A stretch of 64,000 nucleotides of DNA, taken from assembly GCA_013365325.1 (NCBI GenBank), contig JABVXV010000091.1, positions 124,001 to 188,000 on the forward strand, read 5' to 3'. Both the position numbers and the translations under genes were made by a program. Source of the DNA: Dipetalonema caudispina (lineage: Eukaryota > Nematoda > Chromadorea > Rhabditida > Onchocercidae). Shown here in pieces: positions 1 through 11,370 of the stretch. A model generated the notes under the pieces. It searched no databases and was not told the origin of the DNA. It saw only the letters and a list, made by a program, of their open reading frames with translations. Numbering within the stretch: the first letter of the stretch is position 1; each line of letters starts with the position of its first letter.

Positions 1-78
1 GAAGAAATACAGTTGAAGATCAATGACCAGCCATTACTGCTCGATAGGTTAGTAGTAGTAAATGGTCGAGAACTTTAA
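1..78 (+). other. Possible last exon of an upstream gene (window edge)
   Basis: Frame 1 is open from the first base to a TAA at 76-78 and reads 25 residues, including EEIQLKINDQPLLLDR. It could be the end of a gene lying left of the window. It could also be untranslated leader of the ATP synthase gene, or chance. Nothing in it is recognisable and it is too short to judge. Confidence 0.2.
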
Positions 79-191
79 TCAATAGGTGTTAATATTTTCG
101 AATCGTATAAAAGGATTGGGATGCCAGCTGTTGACGCCTTTTGTTCAGATAAAATCAAAAACTTTAATTGGGTAAGAATACCGAATGATAA

Positions 192-512
<321 letters not shown>

Positions 513-948
513 AATTTATATCTGCTATTATTGTGGAGATTAATTACTTAGGTTTAATAGGAAAATGGTTCTGAAGATTGAAAAAAATTAGCTCCTTGAT
601 ATGAAGAAAATATGCATGTTTACCACATTTATTCAACAAGATTTTGTTAAAGTTCATGTCATTAGTAGGTGTATCATGCTAATCACTCTGCAAATATTTA
701 TAAAGTTAGGCTTCTTGATGTTAAAAGAAATGCATGTCTATCACCTTGGTTCGGATACATTTTGTTGAAATTGATAAGCGTATCATTAGAATGAACATGA
801 GGTGCTCAATTGATGTCCAGTGATCTTTCCTGTTTTATATAGCTATTAAAATAGTTTTTAAATGGTTAAGGGATTTGATTAGGAAAGCAAAAAGATGTGG
901 TTGTGAAATTGACAGGTTTAGCGATTCTGGTATGGATATTCCATTTTA
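513..948. other. Convergent intergenic spacer
   Basis: This 436-base A+T-rich spacer lies between the ends of the ATP synthase c gene (+) and the synthetase-like gene (-). The minus strand was searched for further synthetase exons (WQTETGG motif, C-terminal domain) and none was seen. The only recognisable element is the minus-strand AATAAA at 945-950. Confidence 0.7.
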
Positions 949-950
949 TT
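945..950 (-). terminator. Poly(A) signal overlapping the stop codon
   Basis: On the minus strand the last codons read GCC TAA TAAA, so AATAAA shares bases with the TAA stop of the synthetase-like gene. This would leave a 3' untranslated region of only some 15-25 bases. It is seen in sequence; its use as a signal is inferred. Confidence 0.5.
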
Positions 951-3210
951 AGGCTGATATCGATTCAATATTTTTGCAAGGTACACCGAAAATCTCTCCC
1001 GCTTGTTCGCATAATTTACTGCTTCCAAGGATCAGGATTTCTCTGAGGGTTTTCAAGTTCCAGAAGGTTATATACTGCTTGTATTCCATCAATACATTGA
1101 GGTCTTCTTCCACTATCAGCAGTTTTGCTACCTGAAAACAGCTTGTTTCCAAAATCGATTATGAAAGAAGCTTTAATGGCAGGTGACATGATATGCTAGT
1201 ACTGTAATTCAATTGAGATTTTTTGTTTTTCTAAAGCTAAATGAAAGGCTAGATTTGGTAAACTAACCTTGTAAGTGTATATGATTTGTGAAATTCTGGA
1301 CGGGTCTGGATGCTTAATGTCGCTTTCATACTGAAAATTGAACTCAAATTTATTCGGCTCGTAGAAGGTGTTGATTGTGGGGCAAATTATTTACTTTGGA
1401 GCTATTAATTAAATAAAACTTACAATAAGCGGTACGGCTCCTACTCTCAGTACTGCCAAAGTACAGGTAATCTGGTGGAAAATGTTTTTTGTGCTGATGA
1501 TTAAGCTGAGTTCATCCGGATGTATAGCGGTCTGGACATGATTGATTTCTGTTTGAAGTCTCTCCAACGAAATGGATAGTAGCAGTGCAGTGGAAAAAGC
1601 ATTTCTGAAATTAATATTTCGGACATTTCCGACGATTTTTTAAAAGGTCAGAAGTGAGTGACGAAATCAGTGGGAAGCAGCAGAATATAATTACCAATGG
1701 TGACATTATCCATCAACAGTGTCACTATGTTAACAATTCGCTGTATAAGGTACCTAGTAGGCAGGAGTAATGTAATAGAATCGCTGGGAACTACTTCTGG
1801 CTTGCAAGAATTAGATGCTTTTGGGAAAAATCCACTCCACCACAAATCTCGTTTTTGCTTCATTACAACCTAAAATATAATAATGTGTGGTGAAGATGAT
1901 TTATCAGTTTTGCGCACGATTTCATGGGATTCAAAAGAAGACTAAGTTAAGCTTATCGACAATTACTGTAGTATTCCATTTAATGTTAGCTTCCTTTTGT
2001 CAATATCATACCTTGTACATATAGTATGGTCGTCTACCGATCAAATTCACTTGTGGTGGTGGTATTCCATCATCTGGGCTTACGTGTCGTATAACAAGCA
2101 CACGTTGTATTGTCTGCAGTAATATGCATTTGTAACAAAATGAAAACATTGGTTTTGCTTTGTAATATGATTTTCATCTCTTTCTATTAATAACATAGCT
2201 TTGCTCATGAATAGTCCTTTAAAATCATTATTATTCAATTGACCAAATTATCCTCAAAATAAACTATTCCAATTGCTCTTATCTATCTTTCCGGTTGACA
2301 TAAAATATACAATATCGGTGATTGCTATATCCAGAAGTTCTTTAGTCCTGATCAGTCGAGTGCCCATCCAGAAACCATCAACTGTCACCACTGTGTCAGC
2401 ACCGCTACTTTTCACTATATCACGTAAATAATCGACATCTTCGTTTGTAGCACTCTGAGCGATACAGTAAAATGAGGTGATTTAAAAAGTTAGATTGTGG
2501 AGTGTTATTATTTTGCCGGTAGATCTCATAAGAAATTATTATTTCAACGGCAAACATGTTTTTAAAATGTGAAATATTCATTTGGGGAATAATATGCGAC
2601 GTTTACTAATTTATAACTTATTACCGACACGTGTTGTCTCCAATACATGTTACGTGTTGCATAGCGCTAATCGAAATGATGCGTTACGTGTAACTAACTG
2701 ATCACCATTAATTAGCTGTTGAAGTACTTACAATAGGCAAAATGGTTAATCCTATTCGAAGTGCAGCCAATACAATAATAGGGAATTGTAAAACATTGGG
2801 CAGGTACAGTACTAATGGCTTATCCTTCAACTGGAATTCTTTGAATACATCGGCGCATTTATTCACCAAAATATCCACCGTTTCAGCACTTAATTCTGTA
2901 TCGTCGTATACTTCATTATCATAGTAATTACCAATCCTAAATGCAAAGATTATTTAATAATTTGTTAGCAAATTTTTTCATTTGATTCTCTCATCCCATC
3001 TAAATTAATCGGTCTCGAAAATTTGGTCTCTTTGGAATCCTGCAATGACGTCCGTCGATTACATAAGAAGCAAATAAATGGATTTTGTTCCGAAAGACGC
3101 TTATCGATATATTTTGATTGATAACTTTACCAATAAATTCGAGGAGTCTCTTTTTGTATTTTGCTTTTCCAAGCATCAACGCAATCATACGACAAGTTTT
3201 TAACAGCCAT
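949..3210 (-). CDS. Truncated acetyl-CoA synthetase-like pseudoenzyme
   Basis: Eight exons join in frame: 3131-3210, 2732-2936, 2311-2454, 2012-2113, 1754-1869, 1424-1604, 1268-1330 and 949-1131. They give about 357 residues, against roughly 650-700 for the family. Alignment to the neighbouring full synthetase is continuous. Examples are VLYLPNVLQFPIIVLAALRI for the YLPM...CARIG block, ADTVVTVDGFWMGTRLI, TIQRVLVIRHV, YESDIKHPDPSRISQIIYTY and YITFWNLKTLREILILGSS. The phosphate-binding loop ([11 protein letters not shown] in the neighbour) is missing: the frame passes from SITLLLPT straight to RNAFSTALL. The protein stops before the WQTETGG block and lacks the C-terminal domain with the catalytic lysine, so acetyl-CoA synthesis is very unlikely. 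All exon joins keep frame and have GT-AG ends, which argues against a dead pseudogene. The start ATG at 3210 is the best available, but an upstream exon is possible. Function is unknown; a regulatory partner of the full enzyme is only a guess. Confidence 0.78.
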
Positions 3211-4384
3211 TAGAACTCGAAATCCTGTGTTCGTCTTCAAAAATGCAATTTAAGAAAATCAAATCTGAAGATATGTCTGCATCAGTTGATCATTTACTCT
3301 TCATGATGTTTGTTATGATCTAATAAAATTAGTTGGAATGGAATATGTTTAGAAACAATTCTAATTTGAAACGCAAAACGTTAAGCATCCCATCGCCTAA
3401 TAATTCTGCCAACCAGATAGCGAATGAATGAGTAATAAAGTGATATACAGATGACACAAAAAGTGATGATAAGCTAATCACGCAAAACAATCGCAGCATA
3501 AACACGAAATTAGAAGTACGAAGCATTTGGTAAGGTTAAGCGCCTAAATTTTTTAAATAAAAAAATAAATATGCTTTATTCGTATATTTCGCATTTATGA
3601 CTGCAAAAAAAAAAAAAAAAAAAAATTGCTGCAATTGCTTAAGGTGACAAACGTAACTATTGTCACAAACCTTTAGTAACAAAGAATATCCCTTTGAAAT
3701 TCAGAAACTTATATTGAGCTCTGGCCAGATCACTATATTATTACCCGTTATTGACTCACTCGATACGCTAAAATGTTGTTTAAAATGATTATTGGCCACG
3801 TTTAAGTCTGCTATTTCCTTCTTCCCCAAAACGATTTCTTCCTTCGATGAACTTTAGCCATTGGCAATTTTTTAACCATCCTCAAATCAGTTGTCACTCT
3901 TGCATTTTGATTTGCTCAATTACGAGCACGACGTGTTCAATTAGTTCGAAGTCTTGTATCCCTCTTCTTCCCAAAAAGTGTGCATTGAATGACTGAACGC
4001 TAAGTGCGATCAACTTCATGAACCAAAAATAACATGCCAGTTTATTGAAATGCGGGTTATGAACCCAAAAATACACAGAAATACCACACAACAAAACTGC
4101 TTAACATCGATGGAAACTATTACTTCAGATGAAAATATATTTTGGCATTGGCTATACATTCAGTGATGGTGTAACTAGAAGCCAAGAATGGAGAGGTAAG
4201 ACTAAAAAATTTAATACTTGATGAAAAAAGAAATATGAAACTGCGTTAAACAGTTAAATGAAAATTTAACACTACAAAGATAATAAACAATGTCGAAGTA
4301 GACCGTAAGCTTTGTATGATCTTATAATGTAATACTAAATACAAAAAATTTGAAGAGTTTTCGCATTGCATCAAGCGGCCCTTC
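3211..4384. other. Spacer between the two synthetase genes
   Basis: About 1.2 kb of A+T-rich sequence separates the full synthetase (ending at 4385) from the degenerate copy (starting near 3210). It contains a run of about 20 A at 3605-3625. No exon resembling the synthetase or another family was recognised. It may hold the promoter or a trans-splice site of the degenerate copy. Confidence 0.5.
3605..3625 (+). repeat. Poly(A) run
   Basis: A homopolymer of about 20 A lies upstream of the degenerate synthetase gene. Similar runs occur near 10292, 30421, 32226, 49207 and 50164. On the plus strand it could mark an old retroposed tail, but no retroposed body was identified. Confidence 0.8.
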
Positions 4385-7300
4385 TTAACCAGTCCGTGTT
4401 TCTGCTCGACCATTCCATAAGTGAGCAATAACCGTTTCATCGATAAGTGTAGTAGTGTCACCCAAATCCGCAGCTTCATCACCTTCAGCAATTTTCCGCA
4501 GTATACGACGTGTTACCTTTCCTTAAAACATGAACAACTATTAAATCTAAAAATTCTAACTAGTGGATCGATATAGGATAATTTAAGGAGACAAAACAGA
4601 AAGGGACAAACTCATCTGCAAATGAAGGATAGAACTGACAAAATTAATGCAATGATGAAGAAAAGCCAGCTTATGTCCGCTCCTCTTACAGATACAAATT
4701 ATTCGCAACTCACCTGATCGTGTTTTAGGTAGTCCTGGAGCCACTTGTATAACGTCTGGTACGGCAATCGCACCAATTTTTTTTCGTACCAAAAGTTTCA
4801 GATCCTCAATTTTTCTGTCTGTAAGCCCTACACCCTAAAAAAATTATCACATAGAACTGCCCCTAACTGAAATGATGGATGAATTGAGAGAGGAGCACTT
4901 TCACAGTCTTTATTATCCAAAATTTCCTCAGGAAGGAATATGCAGTAAGTAGTACCAGTCGTAATGTGACGAATGCATACGGAAAGCTGCCTTTGATATC
5001 ATGCGGCGCCGCAACTACAGCTGCTTCCACTACATCGTCATCCGAAACTAGCGCAGATTCAATTTCAGCAGTAGACAATAAATGACCCGATACATTCATG
5101 AGATCATCGATGCGTCCTATAATATATAACGCTTATAAAATCAATCTCAAATTTCCACCAATGCCAAAATAAGTTCAGAATTTACACCTGTGATCCAATA
5201 GTAACCGTCAATATCTCGACGAGCTCCATCACCAGTGGAAAAGTAGCCCGGGTATGGCGAAAAATACGTGCTCATAAATCGGCCATGATCACCCAAAATG
5301 CTTCTACTTATACCTGGCCAAGCTCGCTTGAAACACTGCAACAATTAAACATTTATAAATGAAGCTTTTTTCAGTAAAACTACTAAAGCCTCAAAATTTG
5401 AATGTGACTTGCTGACCGAGCAAAGCTATTCAACACCTGCTTTTTTTACGATTTCCATTCCCATCCTGACTGAAAGAACCTTTCTACTTGATAAAACTCT
5501 ACAGGCAAAAGCTGACGTATCATGCCTGCCGAACGTTACTGAAATGCTAAAACTATATAATCGGATATAAAACAGTCACCAAGGTTCCTTTACCAATTCC
5601 CTCGATTTCTCGACCATCCTCATCAATAATAACTGGTTCTATTCCAAAGAAAGGAAGAGTTGCACTACCAGGTTTACAGGGAATTGCTGCCGGTAATGGC
5701 GCAATCGTATGTCCTCCTGTTTCTGTCTGCCAGTAAGTGTCAATGACGACACAGCGGCTTTCGCCAACAACCTGAAAAATTTGTGTCTCAGTACCAAGTC
5801 CTTTTTCGCATGAAATTTAAATCAAGTTTGAATACCTTGTACAACCACTTCCATGCTGCAGGATTAATTGGTTCACCAACTGATCCAAGTAAACGCAGCG
5901 ATGAACGATTGTGCGATGTAACATACTGATCACCAAAAGCCATCAAAGCACGAACTGCTGTCGGTGAAGTATATAAAGTTGTGACCTGAAAAAAAAAATC
6001 TCACATTAAGTAAAAACTGAACCAAAAAGATAGAACGAGCTTTTGACATTGTTTTATTGATTTTATTGATACCTGTATTTACAATGGTTTAGAAGTACAT
6101 TAAACAACCGAAGAGTGGTAATTAAATGAAATATAAAACACTAACAAACATTACAACAACAACAACAAATGTATCAACCATTAATTAATTAGTGACTTAC
6201 TCTGTACTTCTCTACGATTTCCCACATTCGTGCAGGTGTTGGATAACTCGGTACGCCCTCATATATAACACAAGTCAAACCATTAAGAAGTGGTCCGTAC
6301 ACGAGATATGAGTGTCCAGTAATCCAACCGCAATCGGCTGTGCACCTGCGAATATATATATATAAGGAAAATATATTTTAGCAAAAGTCAAAGGTAGGAT
6401 TACCTCTCAGAGAATACCTTAAAGATTGATTTTAGTATTTTTCTGATTCCTATAATTCCTTCACTTTTACTTTACGTTTCTGCTTAAACAAATCAAAATC
6501 AATTATTAAGCAGCAATACCTTCGGATAAAAACCGACAATAAATTCTACTTTTCCTTACAATTTTTAAGACTGATGAGGTACTTCAAACAGTGAACCATC
6601 AAACATTATGCAATAATTATTCTTCCATATTGAAAATATGAAACCTTAGAACTCACCAATATATATCCCTTTCTGGATCAGCATCAAAAACAAATTTGAC
6701 AGTAGCATAGGTATATGTCATGTAACCAGCAGTAGTATGCACGATTCCTTTTGGTTGACCCGTCGAACCCGATGTGTAAAGAATGAAGAGAGGATCCTCT
6801 GCATCATTCCATTCGATGTCAGAATTCATACCTTTGCATCGTTCCATTTCTTCATCCCAGGTAACATCTCGTTCTGGATCTAATTTCACCTGATAAAGGA
6901 AAATATAAGCAACATATTCTAACAATTAAAACTACGAATTCATAGTCCGCGATCTTTTTTAAATGGAAATATTTTGAAATAATTACTCGTTAATAAACCT
7001 CGGAAGTGGAATCTGTTTTTAAAGCATAAAGCTTAGTTACCACTTCTTTGAACTACTCGATCATTCTGCAGCGTATTTCTTCTAATAATAAAAATGAAAC
7101 ATTTTAAAAAGAAAACAAGGAATGAAGTTAAATTTACATCGATAGAAGCAGTACCGTTCGGTTTACGAACACGTCCCAAATGTTGCACAACGATGACCCT
7201 TTCCACCGGTTTACCCTAAAACACGCTATGAATGCTAACACCATAATCGAAATGGACTCATCGATTTTCTACTCGAAACCAATCATACAGTTATGAGAAA

Positions 7301-9512
7301 ATAGAAAAATAGCAGACGAATACATACTTACCAAAATACTGCATTCAATGAGAGCATTGTCAGCTATCATTTTTAGTGCAACAAGTTTCTTGCCCCGATA
7401 ATATCCATCACCCGTGATCAAGATACGGGCTCCTGTTTGGCATATTCGAGCTGCCAAAGCATCAGTGCTAAAACCAGCAAACACCACCGCGTGAACAGCA
7501 CCGATTCTTGCACATGACAGCATTGCTATCGGTAATTCAAGTGTCATCGGTAAATAAATCACCACAATATCGCCCTGAATTAATAACAGTAACATGCAAG
7601 ATCAGCAACAATATCAATAGTTATCTTCAATGTATTCCTGAACAAAAATAATGTACTGTCTAGTACATACGGTCATACAATATTGCATGACATGATTAAA
7701 ATCTAGACAATAAATCTTAAGAGGGAGAAATTGTGTAGTGAACCTTTTTAACTCCATGAGATCGCAGAACAGCAGAAAAAGTAACAACTTTGTCAAACAG
7801 ATCTTGAAATGTGACAGAACAACAATCATCGGGCTCATTACCTTCCCACAATAATGCCGTGCGAGAGCCATACCCTTAAATCTTGATTTTAATAAAAAGC
7901 TGTGAAGATATTTTTATCAATTTTTCAATTTATCCATTTTGTTAAAATTACTTCACGCAGAGAAATAAAATATTTGTAAGCAAAAGGGAATAAAATATTC
8001 CCTTCATCAAATCCAAATACTTCTTTTTAATTTGTAATTTTACTAAGGACTTGCCTTTGTTAATGTTTTGTTCCAAGCAATTATACGCAATGTTTGTCCG
8101 TGCTCCTTCCATGAAATGTACATAAACATCTCCTTTACGACTGTCGAAATTCCATTCCAGTCCCTAAATAATCATTTACAGTGGAATTTCACATAAAATG
8201 CTAAAATCCTCAGATTTTAATATACTGATCAACAAGAAGAATATGTCTCTTCTTCAGAATATAGAAAAGATTGGAAAGTCTAAACTTGTAAAGACAGATT
8301 TTTACACACAAAAAAAGGAAAACTTAAAAATTAAATACAACAAAGAAAATAACGAAACAATAAATAATTTTTCAGCACTTAAAAAATCAAACACGTTTCA
8401 TTCCACATTTTTGGCAACATCATAAAATAAACCAAAGAAATTAAACGGATTATATTCCACTAATACACATTTATAAACTATGTCTTCAAGAACAATGAGT
8501 AAAGTAACCAGCCTTCTTGGATCTCTTCTCGAAGTAAAGTTCTTTAGCTACCGTTTTCCAAAATTCATCGGCATTGTTGATGGAGTTGCTATACATTTCC
8601 CGGTAAGAATCAATCCCTGTGACATGGGCACCTAAAAAATTCACATTTATAAGTGGTAGAAAGCAATATGTAAAAGCATTAAAGCGAAATCACTTCAAAA
8701 TTTAATTTTTTAAATGAAAAGTACATTACATTCATGAAATAATCACCTAAGAAATGATTAGTTTAGATCATATCAAATTTATGATAGCGACCATTTGAGA
8801 CGCTTCAGAGAATAACAGTTCAGAAGCGATCACTGAGAAGCTCATGCTTTATGATTGGAATATAATGGCCTGGAAGGTTTGAAAAGGAGCACAGAATCCT
8901 TATCTCACCTAATATAGCATATAAATTGTGAAATGAGAAAAGCCATCGTTTCATTTCTCAGTCTCTCTTTTTTCTCCGTCTTTTCCTCTGTGTTTTCTAC
9001 GTTTTATTACCTGCTGCTCGCCTACATTATGTCTATATGATCTTTAAAAGATCACTTCAAAGGTCGATAGAGAGAAAAGAATGCGACGAATTGTAGTCGA
9101 AAGAGACATCTTACTTCCCCCACTAGCAATGATGTTATCACTAGTAGTAGAGGAGAGTAAAGCACTTCTTGGGAAATTACCCAAACGAGTTATTAATTCC
9201 ATCTCGGGAAATTAGTAAGTTTTTCGGGAAGAAAATAAGTAACTTTTCCAATAAACAGTTTTTTTATGATTATAAAAGAAGAAAGCTAACTCAACTATTG
9301 ATAAAATGATTTGTTGTGATAGGAATCGTTATTTGGCTGACAGTTCGATTAAGTGCCAATAACAGCAATACTTATACAACAATAGAATTAATACTTATGA
9401 AAAAAGTATGAACCATACCAGCAAGGATAGGTGCTGGAGGAACGAACCATTCCTCATCCTCTTCTTTATTGCATGTTTGGGATAATGCAAATTTGATTCG
9501 AGCATCCGACAT
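4385..9512 (-). CDS. ACSS2: Acetyl-CoA synthetase (AMP-forming)
   Basis: This enzyme joins acetate to CoA via acetyl-AMP and is expected to supply cytosolic or nuclear acetyl-CoA. About fourteen exons can be followed. The first is 9419-9512 (start [13 protein letters not shown], then [11 protein letters not shown]), and the second ends at 8631 ([12 protein letters not shown]). Further exons lie near 8055-8165, 7742-7875, 7330-7575, 7135-7216, 6653-6892, 6196-6348, 5838-5988, 5581-5773, 5191-5340, 4960-5117, 4716-4842 and 4385-4524. Diagnostic blocks in order are [26 protein letters not shown], the P-loop [89 protein letters not shown] and PKTRSG before the C-terminal RRILRKIA. The end at 4385 follows [10 protein letters not shown]. 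There is no mitochondrial-type leader, so it is the ACSS2-like class rather than ACSS1. Exact edges of several internal exons are approximate. Confidence 0.92.
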
Positions 9513-11317
9513 CGTTGCTATCAAATTTGGAAGAACGAATCAAGCGTATATAGTACCTACAAACAAATCTATTATCGAATTTACTAAAACTGTTATCGAA
9601 ATTGATCCGTCATCAATTTTACCAAATCTGCTAACAAAATTGTCGAACTTGCTAATCGAAACATCATTCAATTTAACAATTTATCGCACGTGCTATCAGA
9701 TTCACTACTAAACTGGTCAGGATATGATCAGTTTATCACTTATCAACAAGGTTGACCTGGACAACAATCGAATCGCTACTCGAACCTTCCATCTTCCAAT
9801 ATTCTCCCGGTTAATCCTGCCATTTTCCCACTATCCCGAATTTCTCTCTCCTTCCTTTCCCTCTCTCTCTCGTAATATCTTTGCTAGTTCTTCTTTTCTC
9901 TTCTTCCCCCACTCAAGAGGACAGAGGCACGATGTCATACCATATCATCTGGTGACTCAATACCTATAACTCAAGACAAGCATCACTCATAATAATCCAG
10001 CATTCATTTGCAGATACAGCGAAGTTTCAGCAGCATTCCCGTCATCAATAACGGGTCGATGATACGAATGAATGTGTATCGCTTAACTACTCCACTCCTT
10101 TTATTCCTTGTTTGCTTTATTCGACAAATTTTAAAGAGCGTTTTCAGCCCGACCTTTCAAGAATTCTTCCCTCTCCCTTTTCCTTTCCCTCTCGCTTTCT
10201 CTCTCTCTCTTATGGGAATTATTATAATCGGAAATGAGAGTGATATCAGAACAAGCAAGGCCACAATTTAAAGCCTACAGCTCGTAAATCCAAAAAAAAA
10301 AAAAAAAAAGAACTGGATAAGAAAGATGTCCCTCGACTTGGAAAAGAATATGAAAATCTAACGTTCTAATTGGCATTCTAAACGAGGGACAAGGAAATAA
10401 GCCAAGGAACTTTGCAATTATCAGTGCAATGAATGCAGATCTTTCAACCTATCAGTGATACCAAAACAACACAGAAATGGCTTAACAAAAGATTTCTCCA
10501 AACCGGTCTGATGAAACATTTATATGTTTGTTTGAAGGGGAAAGGGAGTAGTGTACGTAATCAAAAATGTACCGATCGTATTTGTAATACTAAATGATTA
10601 TTGACTTTTAGTCGCTGATAAGATTTGGGCGGGCTGTTTTCTACACCATTGCTTCATAAAACTAACAATTAACAGTCGAAACTCTTTGACAAAATCAAAG
10701 ATCACTGAAATCGACACCAACAAAATTATCGTTGAAGGACGTAACTGCTGATAACAAGTTCCATTAATGCTTCACTTCATTTCTTCGAATTTTTTGATGT
10801 GAAAGGTAATTCTTGAGTAAACTCGATAGAAACTAATATTTATTAAAATTAACCCAATCAATATTTTCAAAAATAATAAAAATCCTTAGCATATCGGAGA
10901 GTGAAACAAACATATTACATCATCTTTTCTGAAGTAAAGATTTTTACTAGTCAATGAACCGGCTGGCTCTAATAGAGGAAAGCCTTTCTATGCTTCACTC
11001 CTCTCCAGTTCTCCTCCAGTAAAAGCTGTTTTAGGAAAAGAAGGAAGCAAAAGGGAAAGAAGAAAAGGATAGGGAAAAAGGAAGAAAGAAAAATTAAATT
11101 TACCTCCATTAGCTAGCAGTTTACTCTTTTAGCTGACAAAAATGAATAGCCAGCAAATTTTGATGATTTCTCCGAAAAAGAAACGATAATTGCTCAACAA
11201 ATATTGAATAATGAGGTAGAACCGAAGACACTTCACATTCATTTTAGGAAGAGAAATGATATTACCATCGATCGTAGCTACAATAACGATCAGATTTGTG
11301 ATCGTTTGCATATTAAT

Positions 11318-11370
11318 ATATATATGTGTGTGTGTGTATGTGTAGTGTCTGTGCGTGTGTATGTATAGAC
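11318..11370 (+). repeat. TA/GT microsatellite
   Basis: This stretch reads as alternating TA steps followed by GT/GTAT repeats (for example TATGTGTGTGTGTGTATG). It is a simple repeat inside the gene-poor region. Confidence 0.8.

Noticed and set aside
1648..1863. Minus-strand frame of 71 residues read as a separate small protein
   Set aside because: Only its first half is an exon of the synthetase-like gene. The second half runs past the donor at 1752-1753 into intron.
8198..8425. Lys/Asn-rich plus-strand frame of 75 residues
   Set aside because: It lies antisense within an intron of the acetyl-CoA synthetase gene, in A-rich sequence, with no family resemblance.
9724..10271. Two plus-strand frames with hydrophobic, Phe/Pro/Ser-rich sequence, resembling membrane proteins
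   Set aside because: The composition comes from CT-rich simple sequence (TTTCCCTCTCTCT). There is no conserved motif and no exon partner.
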